Source: JACRNA01 sp964366335 (GTDB lineage: Bacteria > Patescibacteriota > Microgenomatia > CAZETR01 > Amesbacteraceae). From it: a DNA stretch of 39,736 nt. The position numbers were made by a program, and so were the translations under genes. The stretch lies in the NCBI GenBank assembly GCA_964366335.1, contig CAYITQ010000003.1, positions 1 to 39,736 of the forward strand, in the 5' to 3' direction. The notes beneath the pieces were generated by a model, which was given only the letters and a program-made list of their open reading frames with translations, did not search any database and had not been told where the DNA came from. How positions within the stretch are numbered: the first letter of the stretch is position 1; each line of letters begins with the position of its first letter. Shown one piece after another: positions 14,081 to 22,591 of the stretch.

Positions 14081-15574
14081 GGCGCAAAATCTCTAAAGGT
14101 ATTATTTGTCACGGCTGAGGTGGCTCCTTTTTCCAGCGTGGGCGGTTTGGCCCAAGTATCTCTGTTTTTACCCCGGGCTTTGTATAAATTAGGCGTAGAT
14201 GTCCGTATTTTTACTCCGAAATACGGCATAATAGACAGCTTGCTTCTGCGGCCTGCCAATGTCATTACCGGCCTGCGGGTTCCAACCGGTGAAAAATCCG
14301 ATTCTTCAAATCCAATAGAATTAATTTGCAATGTCAAAACTCTCAAAAAAGCAAACAAGGATGATCCTCATATCTACTTTTTGGAAAATATGGAATATTA
14401 TGAAAAGCGGGCCAATGTTTATAATTACTCCGACGACCATATCCGCTTTGGCCTTTTAAGCCGCGCCGCTCTGGAATTTATCAAGCAGGGGGATTTTGTC
14501 CCGGATCTGATTCATGTCAACGATTGGCATACCGGATATTTGCCAAATTACATAAAGAATTTCTATGCTGATGACCCGAAATTAAAAAATGTTGCCACCC
14601 TGTTTTCCATTCATAATTTATATCAGGGTCTTTTTGATTTTGATCACGCTTCGGAAATGGATTTTGACGATGGTAAAAGAGAACTGACTTCTTTCTTCTC
14701 CGACCAATTTATCAAACAAAACGCTCTTAAGCGGGGTGTTATTCACGCCGATCTCATCAATACCGTCTCACAAACTTATTCCCGGGAATTACTGACGGAA
14801 GAATATGCGCCCAAGTTGTACAACCTTTTTAGAGAACTGCGTGGCAAAATGTATGGTGTCCTCAATGGCCTAAATTATCAGGATTTCAATCCCAAAACCG
14901 ACACCACCATAAACATTCACTTTTCCGCCAACAATCTCAGTCCCAGGAAAGAAAATAAAATTGCTTTGCAAAAAGAATTCAATCTCAAGACCGATTCCCG
15001 TTTTCCGCTTCTGGGAATAGTCGGCCGTTTAGATGACCAAAAAGGCTTAGACTTGATTAAGGAAACTATTGATTTTTTGCTGACCGAATGCCAAATTCAA
15101 TTAGTGGTTTGCGGTGGCGGCGATGACCGTTACCGCGATTTGTTTTTCAATTTAGAAAAAGTTTATCCGGACATGGTCGGTACGCATTTACTTTTTGATC
15201 CCAATTTACCGCATAAAATCTTTGCCGGAGCTGATATGATCCTCATTCCCAGCCGCTTTGAACCGGGGGGGATAGTGGCCCTGGAAGCCATGCGCTATGG
15301 CAGTGTTCCCATCGTCCGGGCGACAGGCGGCTTGGCCGATTCGGTCGTGGACTATGACCCGACTTTAGGCGTAGGAACCGGTTTTTCATTCAGGACTTAT
15401 TCCGGTATGAGTTTTTTGACGGCTGTAGTCAGAGCCCTGGAAACCTATAAAAATACAAATGTCTGGAACCGGATAGTCAAACGGGCTATGGAACAGGATT
15501 TTTCCTGGGACAAATCAGCCAAAAAATACCTGGAGCTTTACACGCGGGCCATTGATTTAAAAAACAATTCATGA
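14078..15574 (+). CDS. glgA: Glycogen synthase (GT5, ADP-glucose dependent type)
   Basis: 498 residues, GT-B fold. The N-terminal domain opens LKVLFVTAEVAPFSSVGGLAQV; the C-terminal domain has GIVGRLDDQKGLDL and the nucleotide-sugar motif SRFEPGGIVALEAMRYGSVPIV with ATGGLADSV. The family elongates alpha-1,4-glucan from ADP- or UDP-glucose. In the N-terminal KxGGL motif the usual Lys is Ser here (residue 20). The stop overlaps the GH57 start by ATGA. No ADP-glucose pyrophosphorylase (glgC) is in the window. Confidence 0.93.
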   Translation: MGAKSLKVLFVTAEVAPFSSVGGLAQVSLFLPRALYKLGVDVRIFTPKYGIIDSLLLRPANVITGLRVPTGEKSDSSNPIELICNVKTLKKANKDDPHIYFLENMEYYEKRANVYNYSDDHIRFGLLSRAALEFIKQGDFVPDLIHVNDWHTGYLPNYIKNFYADDPKLKNVATLFSIHNLYQGLFDFDHASEMDFDDGKRELTSFFSDQFIKQNALKRGVIHADLINTVSQTYSRELLTEEYAPKLYNLFRELRGKMYGVLNGLNYQDFNPKTDTTINIHFSANNLSPRKENKIALQKEFNLKTDSRFPLLGIVGRLDDQKGLDLIKETIDFLLTECQIQLVVCGGGDDRYRDLFFNLEKVYPDMVGTHLLFDPNLPHKIFAGADMILIPSRFEPGGIVALEAMRYGSVPIVRATGGLADSVVDYDPTLGVGTGFSFRTYSGMSFLTAVVRALETYKNTNVWNRIVKRAMEQDFSWDKSAKKYLELYTRAIDLKNNS

Positions 15575-16998
15575 ATTGGGCCAATTTTCTTCACATCTAC
15601 CAGCCGGCCGGCCAACAGCCGGATATTTTGGAAGCGGTGGTCAATCAATCTTACCGTCCCTTGTTAAAAGGCATTTTGAATTCTGATTCTTGCCAGATAA
15701 CTCTTAATGTCACCGGAGCTTTGTTGGAATTATTTGACAAATATCATTATCACGATTTACTTTCAGATTTGAAAAAAGCCGGTGAATTAGGCAGAATTGA
15801 GTTTACAGGGTCAGCAAAGTATCATGCCCTTTTACCGTTTTTAAACGAAGTTGATATTATCAGACAAATCCAGACCAATGAACAGACTCTCAGGCATTAT
15901 TTGGGAGATAATCTCAAGCTTCTGGGATTTTTCCCGCCCGAGATGGCCTATCACCCAAAACTAGTCCCAATATTAGAAAATTTAGGTTACTCTTGGATTA
16001 TTTTGGACGAAATCGCTTACGACCAAGGTTTGTCTCTGCCCGCCAACAACAACTTATATAAAATTCATGATCATAATCTCAAAGTCTTTTTCCGTGAAAG
16101 AAGATTAAGCAATCTGATTATGAGCTCCGTCTTTAGAAAAAGTCTATCTTTAAAAGAGGCCATGTCCGAGGAGTTGACCAAGCCAAATTTTGTCCTGACC
16201 GGCATGGATGGTGAAACTTTTGGGCATCACCGCCCGGGTTTAGAAAAGTTATTATTTGAAATATTTAATATTCCGGAATTCAATTTGGTTACTATTTCCC
16301 AGCTACTTAATTTATATTCAGGTATTAATCAAGTGACACCCGTTATTTCCACTTGGGCTAGTAGTGAGCAGGATATTGAGCAGGGTGTCCAGTTTGTATC
16401 TTGGAAAGATCCCCAAAATCCCATCCATAACCTGCAGTGGAAATTGTTTGACTTGGTAAACAAATCTGTCTTAGCTTCAAAGCAATCCGAAATGGATATT
16501 GCCTCAGCGAGCGATCACTATTTTTGGGCCTCGGCCAAACCCTGGTGGAGTCTGGAAATGATCGAAGATGGGGCTTATCAACTGATGCAGATTGTCAAAA
16601 ATTCTCAAACCGAGAATTTATATCAGCAAATTGTGGATTTGGCGTTTGAGTGGCAGAGGACCAACAAAGTCCGTAAACTTGCTCTGGACCAAAAGACCAA
16701 TGTTCAAGTTCCGTTTCTGGACCGGGCTTCAAGTGACGAATTTCAGGCTTTTGTCAAAATAATGAATGAGTTGGAAAAGAAGTCCGCCAAAAATGGGGAA
16801 TACGAGGCCGCAATTCTTTGGCGGGACGCAGCCTTCAAATTGGTCCACAAATTAGATATCTACGACGCGGTGCATGCGGTGGACATGCTACGCATCAAAA
16901 TCGGCCATGAAAAAATCGAAAAAATGCTGGATAAATACCGTTTGCAATACCGGCGCTTACGCTCCGGTCAGCCTGAGCAAAGGAGTAGACAGGTATGA
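15571..16998 (+). CDS. Glycoside hydrolase family 57 protein (alpha-glucan processing)
   Basis: 475 residues. Family 57 motifs in order: FLHIYQP (6-12), GRIEFTGSAKYHALLP (74-89), GFFPPEMAY (119-127, nucleophile Glu124) and MDGETFGHH (212-220, Asp213 or Glu215 as acid/base region), then YFWASAKPWW further on. Activities in this family include alpha-amylase, 4-alpha-glucanotransferase and branching enzyme; which one applies here cannot be told. It has no signal peptide, so it acts on internal glycogen. ATGA-type overlaps on both sides give tight coupling with glycogen synthase and phosphorylase. Confidence 0.88.
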   Translation: MNWANFLHIYQPAGQQPDILEAVVNQSYRPLLKGILNSDSCQITLNVTGALLELFDKYHYHDLLSDLKKAGELGRIEFTGSAKYHALLPFLNEVDIIRQIQTNEQTLRHYLGDNLKLLGFFPPEMAYHPKLVPILENLGYSWIILDEIAYDQGLSLPANNNLYKIHDHNLKVFFRERRLSNLIMSSVFRKSLSLKEAMSEELTKPNFVLTGMDGETFGHHRPGLEKLLFEIFNIPEFNLVTISQLLNLYSGINQVTPVISTWASSEQDIEQGVQFVSWKDPQNPIHNLQWKLFDLVNKSVLASKQSEMDIASASDHYFWASAKPWWSLEMIEDGAYQLMQIVKNSQTENLYQQIVDLAFEWQRTNKVRKLALDQKTNVQVPFLDRASSDEFQAFVKIMNELEKKSAKNGEYEAAILWRDAAFKLVHKLDIYDAVHAVDMLRIKIGHEKIEKMLDKYRLQYRRLRSGQPEQRSRQV

Positions 16999-18431
16999 AA
17001 AGACCTATTGCCTACTTTTGCGCCGAATACGCCTTTGATAAAAATGTTTCCACATATGCAGGTGGATTAGGTGTACTCGCAGGTGATTATTTGAAAGAAG
17101 CTTCAGATCAAAATTTACCTGTGGTCGCAGTAGGCTTAATGTATGGCGACACTAGGCTTTCTCCAGTTTTAGAAATAGATGTCCCGATTCAGGATCAAGA
17201 TATTAGAGTAAAAGTATATAAACATATGGTTGGGGTAATTCCAGTATATCTACTGAGTTGTAGTGGCAAGCTATATACTACGGACAAAGAAACTCGATTA
17301 AAGCAAGAAATTATTTTGGGCATTGGGGGATTAAGAGCCTTAGAAGCGCTGGGAATTCACCCGATTGCTTATCATCTCAACGAAGGTCATTCGGCTTTTT
17401 TGGCACTTGAGTTGATCCGTCACGAAATGCAAGAGCACAAAATTGGTTTTGAAGAAGCCATTATCATTGCCCGCAAAAGAATTATTTTTACCAATCACAC
17501 TCTGGTTGCCGCCGGCCGCGAAGTCTGCAGTAATGATTTGGTCGCTCTGATGCTCGCAGGTTACGCTCAAGAATTGGGAGTACCGGTTGCCGAAGTTGTA
17601 AAGCTGGGATTGGTCCAAGAATCTTCAACCTTTTCCATGACCATGCTTTCGTTACGGATGTCGGAAAAAATTAATGCAGTCAGTAAATTGCATGCCAAAA
17701 AAGCCGCTGAAATTTGGACTGATCATCCCATGATTGCCGTTACCAATGGTATTCATCTCAAAACTTGGGACCAAGTTGGAGAAAACTTAATTTCCGGTCA
17801 TCAAAGACAAAAACAAAAATTAATAAAAGATTTTGGCTGGGATCCAAAGACTTTAGTTCTGGGCTGGGCCAGAAGATTTGTAGAATACAAACGCCCCTTA
17901 GCAATTCTCGAGAACCTTGATCGCCTGCAAACACTGCCGGTAAAAATAATCTTTTCCGGTGAACCGCATGAGAGTGATGTCAAAGGTCATGAAATGCTCG
18001 ACACATTATTAAATCTAATCAAAACTAAGATTGGAGATCAAGTCGTTTATATTCCCAATTATAATCTTGAAATAGCAAAACACATGGTATCGGGTTGTGA
18101 TGTCTGGCTCAACACCCCCATTGTCGGTTTTGAAGCCTGCGGCACCAGTGGTATGAAGGCTGCGTTAAATGGAACTTTACCTTGTTCGACTAGGGACGGT
18201 TGGGTGGATGAAGCTGAGCTTTATGGGCTGGGCTGGATTTTGGAAAATGAAAATTTAGGTCAAAATATTTTGGATATTTTGGAGCGGGATATTGTTCCCA
18301 TGTATTACCATCGGCCCGATCAGTGGCAGAGTCATATGAAAAATGCCCGGGACATGGCTATCAATCAATTCAGCACTACCCGCATGCTGAGCGAGTATTT
18401 GGATAAATTGTATCCCGTTAGTGTAAAATAG
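16995..18431 (+). CDS. glgP: Alpha-glucan (glycogen) phosphorylase, short GT35 form
   Basis: 478 residues, much shorter than the 800-residue classical enzyme but complete for the compact type. AYFCAEYAFDKNVSTYAGGLG opens the protein; AYHLNEGHSAF (125-135), TNGIHLKTW (250-258), WARRFVEYKRP (291-301) and FEACGTSGMKAALNG (379-393) follow, with Lys388 the expected pyridoxal phosphate lysine. It releases glucose-1-phosphate from alpha-glucan. With the two upstream genes it makes a compact store-and-release glycogen cycle. A tRNA-His starts 12 nt after the stop. Confidence 0.92.
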   Translation: MKRPIAYFCAEYAFDKNVSTYAGGLGVLAGDYLKEASDQNLPVVAVGLMYGDTRLSPVLEIDVPIQDQDIRVKVYKHMVGVIPVYLLSCSGKLYTTDKETRLKQEIILGIGGLRALEALGIHPIAYHLNEGHSAFLALELIRHEMQEHKIGFEEAIIIARKRIIFTNHTLVAAGREVCSNDLVALMLAGYAQELGVPVAEVVKLGLVQESSTFSMTMLSLRMSEKINAVSKLHAKKAAEIWTDHPMIAVTNGIHLKTWDQVGENLISGHQRQKQKLIKDFGWDPKTLVLGWARRFVEYKRPLAILENLDRLQTLPVKIIFSGEPHESDVKGHEMLDTLLNLIKTKIGDQVVYIPNYNLEIAKHMVSGCDVWLNTPIVGFEACGTSGMKAALNGTLPCSTRDGWVDEAELYGLGWILENENLGQNILDILERDIVPMYYHRPDQWQSHMKNARDMAINQFSTTRMLSEYLDKLYPVSVK

Positions 18432-18443
18432 GCTGAGTATCCT

Positions 18444-18516
18444 GGTGGATGTAGCTCAACGGTAGAGCGCCAGATTGTGGATCTGGAGGTCGCGGGATCA
18501 TCACCCGTCTTCCACC
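18444..18516 (+). tRNA. tRNA-His (anticodon GUG), unusual T loop
   Basis: Extra G at -1 opposite discriminator C, as in bacterial tRNA-His. Acceptor GTGGATG/CTTCCAC has one T-T mismatch. Anticodon stem CCAGA/TCTGG around loop TTGTGGA (GUG). The T stem GCGGG/CCCGT is normal, but its loop is ATCATCA, lacking the usual TTC. Confidence 0.88.
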
Positions 18517-19002
18517 CTAAAAACTTTTATTTAAGACTTCGAGTAAAGCCAGGGCTTGATCGGTTGTGATTAGGGATTGGCAGTCAAGCCATGATAATCC
18601 TTGAGTAGTTTGTTTATCATCCTTGTTGGTTTTCAAAATATACCATTTTGTTTCCTTGATCGTGGTATCCGGATTGCATAACAAGATTTTTATACTGCAT
18701 TCCCGGTAACCTGACCGTTGACCACCGGTTCTGTTTACTCCCACTATGTGAATCAACACATCTTCCAAATATTCTCCAAAGATTAATCCCCGTTTGTTAT
18801 GTGGACCGAAAGAAATATTATATGTAACCGCCAAGCCCAACTGATCTGTTCTGATTTCACCAACCACCAGTCTAAAAATACCCGATTGCACGATCGACAC
18901 CTTGTCATATTTTTCTTCACCCGTATATCCAAGCTTGGCAATCAAACCAAATATATTTACAATCAATTTTTGCTCCGGTGTGTCAGGGGTAATTTCATCC
19001 AT
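18517..19002 (-). CDS. Hypothetical protein
   Basis: 161 residues from ATG at 19002, not recognised. The pattern is mixed alpha/beta with several short strands (RLVVGEIRT, GLAVTYNIS, IKILLCN, TKWYILKTN); no signal peptide, membrane segment or clear catalytic motif. Its stop codon abuts the 3' end of tRNA-His on the other strand. The start is chosen because on this strand TATTAT/TATATA lies just before it, in a region shared with the divergent methyltransferase promoter; a longer reading to 19122 would overlap that gene by 102 nt. Confidence 0.65.
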   Translation of the reverse strand: MDEITPDTPEQKLIVNIFGLIAKLGYTGEEKYDKVSIVQSGIFRLVVGEIRTDQLGLAVTYNISFGPHNKRGLIFGEYLEDVLIHIVGVNRTGGQRSGYRECSIKILLCNPDTTIKETKWYILKTNKDDKQTTQGLSWLDCQSLITTDQALALLEVLNKSF

Positions 19003-19006
19003 CGGT

Positions 19007-19012
19007 ATATAA
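19007..19012 (+). promoter_or_regulatory. -10 box of the methyltransferase gene, shared with the divergent gene
   Basis: TATAAT is followed by 8 nt and the ATG at 19021, so the transcript should begin almost at the start codon. The overlapping TATTAT on the minus strand is placed likewise for the gene starting at 19002. Confidence 0.55.
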
Positions 19013-19020
19013 TAGCCCAC

Positions 19021-19587
19021 ATGGATCCTTATTACAAAAAAACCATAGTATATCCCCATGACGGACACAAGTTTGAATTTGATATTGCCACAAACTTGTT
19101 TTCCAGCTTTGACGTGGACCACGGAACGGATTTATTGATCCGTTCAGTTGAATTGCATAATCCCAAGACTATACTGGATTTGGGTTGCGGGTATGGACCT
19201 ATTGGTATAGTTTTAGCCCACAAATCACCCCATGCTTTGGTCACACTTTCTGACTCAAACCTCTTATCTATCAGATATACTCAAATTAATCTCAAAAAGA
19301 ATAACATCAAAAACGCCGTAGTTGTCCCAAGTCTTGGCTTGGAACAGTTTAAAAATCAATATTTTGATTTAATTGTTTCAAATATACCTGCCAAGATCGG
19401 CGAAGAGGCAATAATAAATGAATTTATATTAGAACCTGTCAAACATTTAAATCACGGGGGAGAATTTTGGTTTGTAGTGGTTAGCCGTCTAAACCAACTA
19501 ATAAAAAGAATCGCTAAACAAAATAAATTAAAATTCAAAAAGATTTCCAAACGCCACGGCCACACGGTTTATAAAATTATTCTTTGA
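19021..19587 (+). CDS. Class I SAM-dependent methyltransferase, RsmC-like
   Basis: 188 residues. The SAM-binding motif is LDLGCGYGPIGIVLA (about 56-70), followed by the acidic SDSN at the end of strand 2. The position of the substrate NPPF motif of RsmC-type enzymes reads SNIPAK. The N-terminal FDIATNLFSSFDVDHGTDLLI is typical of small methyltransferases of the 16S rRNA G1207 group (MTS domain). The altered NPPF motif makes the target uncertain. The start at 19021 gives the normal family length; codons upstream to 18799 are open but unrelated. Confidence 0.85.
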   Translation: MDPYYKKTIVYPHDGHKFEFDIATNLFSSFDVDHGTDLLIRSVELHNPKTILDLGCGYGPIGIVLAHKSPHALVTLSDSNLLSIRYTQINLKKNNIKNAVVVPSLGLEQFKNQYFDLIVSNIPAKIGEEAIINEFILEPVKHLNHGGEFWFVVVSRLNQLIKRIAKQNKLKFKKISKRHGHTVYKIIL

Positions 19588-19605
19588 AAGGGGACACCTT
19601 TCAAA
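19583..19605 (+). terminator. Hairpin between convergent genes
   Basis: TTTGAAAGG-GGACA-CCTTTCAAA, a 9-bp perfect stem with a 5-nt loop, overlapping the methyltransferase stop codon and followed by ATTTAACC. It probably serves both this gene and the convergent one ending at 19620. Confidence 0.6.
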
Positions 19606-19619
19606 ATTTAACCATTTGT

Positions 19620-19910
19620 CTAATCAAGTGAAGTGAGTTGGGCTGGAACAAGTGTAGTATCTTCTGCTAATACACATGGAGTGGGTAAACACTGAGGATA
19701 TAAAGGGCATTCGGCGCAACCAGTTTCGGAATCATTGGCCTCTTCAGCTGTGTCGAGAGCTTGTGTGAGTGCGTTTGGAGTACCAAAGTCAAAGGTCAAG
19801 TCCGTGTCTCTGACAAACAACTTACCATCTTCAGGACGCCGAAACAATTCATGAGTTTCTCTTTTAATAAGTCTACACCCTTCTTTTAGTTTTTCCTCAG
19901 ATTCGTTCAT
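19620..19910 (-). CDS. Small cysteine-rich hypothetical protein
   Basis: 96 residues, not recognised. The N-terminal half is charged and helical. The C-terminal half has four closely spaced cysteines, CAECPLYPQCLPTPC, that could bind a metal or an iron-sulfur cluster, plus an isolated Cys near residue 12. It stands alone between a convergent methyltransferase gene and an empty 190-bp region. Coding status is supported by the conserved-looking Cys cluster and clean flanks but not by homology. Confidence 0.55.
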   Translation of the reverse strand: MNESEEKLKEGCRLIKRETHELFRRPEDGKLFVRDTDLTFDFGTPNALTQALDTAEEANDSETGCAECPLYPQCLPTPCVLAEDTTLVPAQLTSLD

Positions 19911-20045
19911 ACCCTATAGTATACTATATCTTTAATTATTAGTCAAATCTTCGAATCCCGTTTTGAATACATTCCCATTGCGAACATTATTAATACGGCG
20001 GCCATACTAGAAAATAAAGATATTTCCTGACTTAGGACATCTAGT

Positions 20046-20071
20046 AAGCCCACCTCGGAGGTGGGATGTCT
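20046..20071. repeat. Palindromic hairpin upstream of obg
   Basis: CCCACCTC and GAGGTGGG form a near-perfect hairpin, enclosed by GACATC/GATGTC arms (about 20035-20071). It lies in the otherwise empty 19911-20103 region. There is no T-tract, so it is more likely a REP-like element or a structured leader than a terminator. Confidence 0.5.
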
Positions 20072-20090
20072 TCAAACCAATAAATACAGC

Positions 20091-20096
20091 TATAAT
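20091..20096 (+). promoter_or_regulatory. -10 box of obg
   Basis: TATAAT followed by 7 nt and the ATG at 20104; this fits a leaderless transcript and decides against the in-frame ATG at 20095, which overlaps the box itself. Confidence 0.6.
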
Positions 20097-20103
20097 GATC
20101 CAT

Positions 20104-20985
20104 ATGTTAGTGGATGAAATAAAAATCAAGATTACGGCTGGGCATGGGGGAGCGGGGAAGTATGCCCCCGTCAAGGCTTTTAAGAGCGCCCACATCGCCG
20201 GTGACGGCGGGCGAGGCGGTGATGTCTATGCCACAGCCACATCTGACCTGTCCGCTCTCAATCAATATGTGGGTATAACCGGATTAAAAGCAGAAGATGG
20301 AGCTAGGGGTGGCGATAATGACTCCACAGGCAAGAGTGGCAAAAATCTCTATTTGACTGTCCCGGTAGGTACATCAATCAATGAAATCGAATTTGACAAA
20401 GTTGGAGAGGAAAAACTAATTTGCAAAGGGGGTTTGGGTGGCAAGGGAGGCAATCTTAGAGCTCAGTCCGGACTACCCGGAGAATCCATTGATGCCAAAA
20501 TAATATTAAAATTAATTGCTAAATACGGCTTTATCGGCCTACCCAATGCCGGCAAGAGCAGTCTACTTAATGCTCTAACCAATTCCAATGCAGTCGTTGG
20601 AGCATATCCATTCACCACTCTCGAGCCAAATTTGGGAGTTCTTAATGGTCAGATTATTGCCGATATTCCGGGACTTATTGAAGGTGCCTCTTTCGGTCGC
20701 GGCCTGGGAATAAAGTTTTTGAAACATATAGAAAAAGTCAGTCTTCTTTTTCATTGTATATCCTGCGAATCGTCAGATGTGGTTAAAGATTATAAAATAA
20801 TTATAAACGAACTCAAGAATAATAAACCCCAGATAATTGTTTTAACCAAAACCGATTTAGTCACACCACAAGTTGTGGCCGTCCACAGCAAAAACCTAAA
20901 GAGATTTGGCCAACAAATTATATCTGTCTCTATTCACGATCCAGTCAGCTTGGAAAGCTTCGGTAAAACTTTCTTTAATAGTTAG
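20104..20985 (+). CDS. obg: Obg-family GTPase
   Basis: 293 residues. The glycine-rich Obg fold covers 1-137 (GHGGAGKYAPVKAF, GDGGRGGDVY, GKSGKNLYLTVPVGT, CKGGLGGKGG). The G domain follows: G1 GLPNAGKSS (145-153), G3 DIPG (187-190) and G4 TKTD (248-251). Obg proteins bind the 50S subunit and couple ribosome assembly to GTP levels. The usual C-terminal OCT domain is absent, and the G domain end is short. The last 90 nt overlap the convergent VanW gene, an unusually long overlap. Confidence 0.92.
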   Translation: MLVDEIKIKITAGHGGAGKYAPVKAFKSAHIAGDGGRGGDVYATATSDLSALNQYVGITGLKAEDGARGGDNDSTGKSGKNLYLTVPVGTSINEIEFDKVGEEKLICKGGLGGKGGNLRAQSGLPGESIDAKIILKLIAKYGFIGLPNAGKSSLLNALTNSNAVVGAYPFTTLEPNLGVLNGQIIADIPGLIEGASFGRGLGIKFLKHIEKVSLLFHCISCESSDVVKDYKIIINELKNNKPQIIVLTKTDLVTPQVVAVHSKNLKRFGQQIISVSIHDPVSLESFGKTFFNS

Positions 20986-21447
20986 TGTCAGGGTGTCACC
21001 TCTATTGTCAAATACAAACTTAATAGGATACGGTTTGTTGTTGGTAATATATAAGTTCTGGGGAGTCCCACTATAGATAGACACACCATACTCACTGGGA
21101 ATACCGGGAATAGCGGCAAAATTGTGATTTGAGGGTGCGTATACCTCAAGTCCGCCATTTTTGGCGACCATGTACATCAGCGAGGCTAAATGGCAAACCC
21201 CATCGCCCGTCAGGTATCCGTCTGATTTGAAGCCTTGGTTATAGCCAAAATTAGCATTGGCGGTCTTGTCTCCTTTACCATGAAAGGCAAATTGTTCACC
21301 GGGTTTGAGCTCAAATTCTGTCCCCATATACTTGATCGTCAAGAGAATATTGTACTTAAAGACCTCGTTTACATAAGGCACCGGATAGCGGTTGGCCAAC
21401 GATATGCTGCGGGAGACCAGAATCATTGAAATTAAGCTGGGTATCAT
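20896..21447 (-). CDS. VanW-family protein
   Basis: 183 residues. LKPGEQFAFHGKGDKT, GFKSDGYLTGDGVCHLASLMYMVAKNGGLEV and SNHNF match the VanW family (the GDGVCQxAS-type signature, with His in place of Gln). VanW-like proteins are cell-surface or peptidoglycan-associated; their activity is unknown. The N-terminus is mildly hydrophobic. A TATACT box on this strand (21455-21460) lies 7 nt before the ATG, indicating a leaderless mRNA. It neighbours an L,D-transpeptidase, supporting a cell-envelope role. Confidence 0.85.
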   Translation of the reverse strand: MIPSLISMILVSRSISLANRYPVPYVNEVFKYNILLTIKYMGTEFELKPGEQFAFHGKGDKTANANFGYNQGFKSDGYLTGDGVCHLASLMYMVAKNGGLEVYAPSNHNFAAIPGIPSEYGVSIYSGTPQNLYITNNKPYPIKFVFDNRGDTLTLTIKESFTEAFQADWIVNRDRYNLLAKSL

Positions 21448-21449
21448 AA

Positions 21450-21472
21450 CCTATAGTATACTATACTATAGG
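21450..21472. promoter_or_regulatory. Inverted repeat over the vanW promoter
   Basis: CCTATAGTAT-ACT-ATACTATAGG, 10-bp arms with a 3-bp spacer, covering the -10 box of vanW and the end of the upstream gene. The symmetry suggests an operator, though AT-rich promoters can be symmetric by chance. Confidence 0.45.
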
Positions 21473-21978
21473 CTAGAAAGCAAGATGAAAGACTGATTGG
21501 TTACATTAAACCAAAATGAAGCTTTCTGAGTATTTAGTATTAATAAAGTTGGTGCAGCCCAACCGGTAATCTCTACTAATTTTAAATCAGGATATTTTTG
21601 TCTAAACAGACTGGAAACATTTATCAATTCTTTTCCGCTAACTGATAAAACATTGTAGTTGGTTTCCTTACCCAGATTTTCCTTTAGGAAAATATATTTA
21701 TTGTCCGGAGACCAAGTATTGTGGGGAATAGAGATTGTATTTGTGGAAGCTATGGTTTTTGAAAATATCGGCTTATCAACACTGAAAGTATAGTTAACCA
21801 AGCTGTTGGATATTGTCTTCTTCATAGTCAGCCTGGCTTTTCCGTCCGGAGATTCTACAATGGTGGGAGAGCTTGTTTTGACCAATGGCGCTGTGGGTAA
21901 TTGCGGGGAAGATGGACGCAAAGAAAAGTAAACTAGGCCCATTATCGATAATATAATTATTACTATTTTAGTTATCAT
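21466..21978 (-). CDS. Membrane-anchored hypothetical protein, beta-propeller-like
   Basis: 170 residues from ATG 21978. Residues 2-20 are a hydrophobic anchor (ITKIVIIILSIMGLVYF), followed by a Pro/Ser-rich linker. The outer domain has repeated strands with SPDGKARL and WSPDNKYIFLKE, the pattern of WD40/TolB propeller blades, but only one or two blades fit in this length. No enzyme motif is seen. The gene overlaps the end of the L,D-transpeptidase gene by 11 nt, so it is probably translated with it. Confidence 0.7.
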   Translation of the reverse strand: MITKIVIIILSIMGLVYFSLRPSSPQLPTAPLVKTSSPTIVESPDGKARLTMKKTISNSLVNYTFSVDKPIFSKTIASTNTISIPHNTWSPDNKYIFLKENLGKETNYNVLSVSGKELINVSSLFRQKYPDLKLVEITGWAAPTLLILNTQKASFWFNVTNQSFILLSSL

Positions 21979-22567
21979 AAATTGTAACAGCGGCATTTTC
22001 CGCCCAGTTATAAAGTTTTTCGGCATCGGTAATTCTCATGTTGATACACCCATGACTCATCGGATAACCAAAGTTATTATGCCAATAAGTACCATGGAAA
22101 CTGAATCCCGCTGTGGCGGGGACATCGGCATTGGAAAAAAACATCACAAAGGGGACATTGGGTAAATTATAATAATCGGATCCTCTACCCCCGGACATAC
22201 GGGTGGAACGTAATTTAGTCCAAATTGTGAAGTCGCCGGTAGGTGTCCGGCCCCACTTTCCCGACGAGATCAAGGTTTGCATATACAGATCTTTTCCTTG
22301 GAAAGCATACAGAGTTTGGTTGGCCAAATTAACATAAATGTGTTTTTCGCCGGGTGTGGCGCTTGGAGAGATATCTCCCAACACCGCTACCGGATTAATT
22401 TCAGGTGGTACTATTTTTTGGCTGTTAAAAACTCCGACTGCTCCATTTTCAATCTCGGTATTGAGATTTTTGATACAGCTGATTGAGTTGGCACACGAAA
22501 TAGGCTGTTTGAAATTTACTAAAACCAATACTAACAAAGCGGGGATTAGCAGAAAGTATCTTTTCAT
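21968..22567 (-). CDS. L,D-transpeptidase (YkuD)
   Basis: 199 residues with an N-terminal signal segment (about 4-20). HIYVNLANQTLYAFQGKDL begins the YkuD domain; the catalytic signature is FSFHGTYWHNNFGYP followed by MSHGCINM, with the nucleophilic Cys in SHGC. These enzymes make 3-3 cross-links in peptidoglycan or attach proteins to it. It starts an operon with the anchored protein downstream and lies 24 nt after a tRNA-Arg on the same strand. Confidence 0.92.
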   Translation of the reverse strand: MKRYFLLIPALLVLVLVNFKQPISCANSISCIKNLNTEIENGAVGVFNSQKIVPPEINPVAVLGDISPSATPGEKHIYVNLANQTLYAFQGKDLYMQTLISSGKWGRTPTGDFTIWTKLRSTRMSGGRGSDYYNLPNVPFVMFFSNADVPATAGFSFHGTYWHNNFGYPMSHGCINMRITDAEKLYNWAENAAVTIYDN

Positions 22568-22591
22568 TGTTTAATGTTATCACACTTATAG

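Noticed and set aside
14074..14358. 94-codon frame antisense to glycogen synthase
   Set aside because: It overlaps the conserved start of glgA and ends within the palindrome; no similarity seen.
18799..19020. N-terminal extension of the methyltransferase
   Set aside because: The extra 74 residues are antisense to another likely gene, lack family similarity, and a -10 box lies just before the ATG at 19021.
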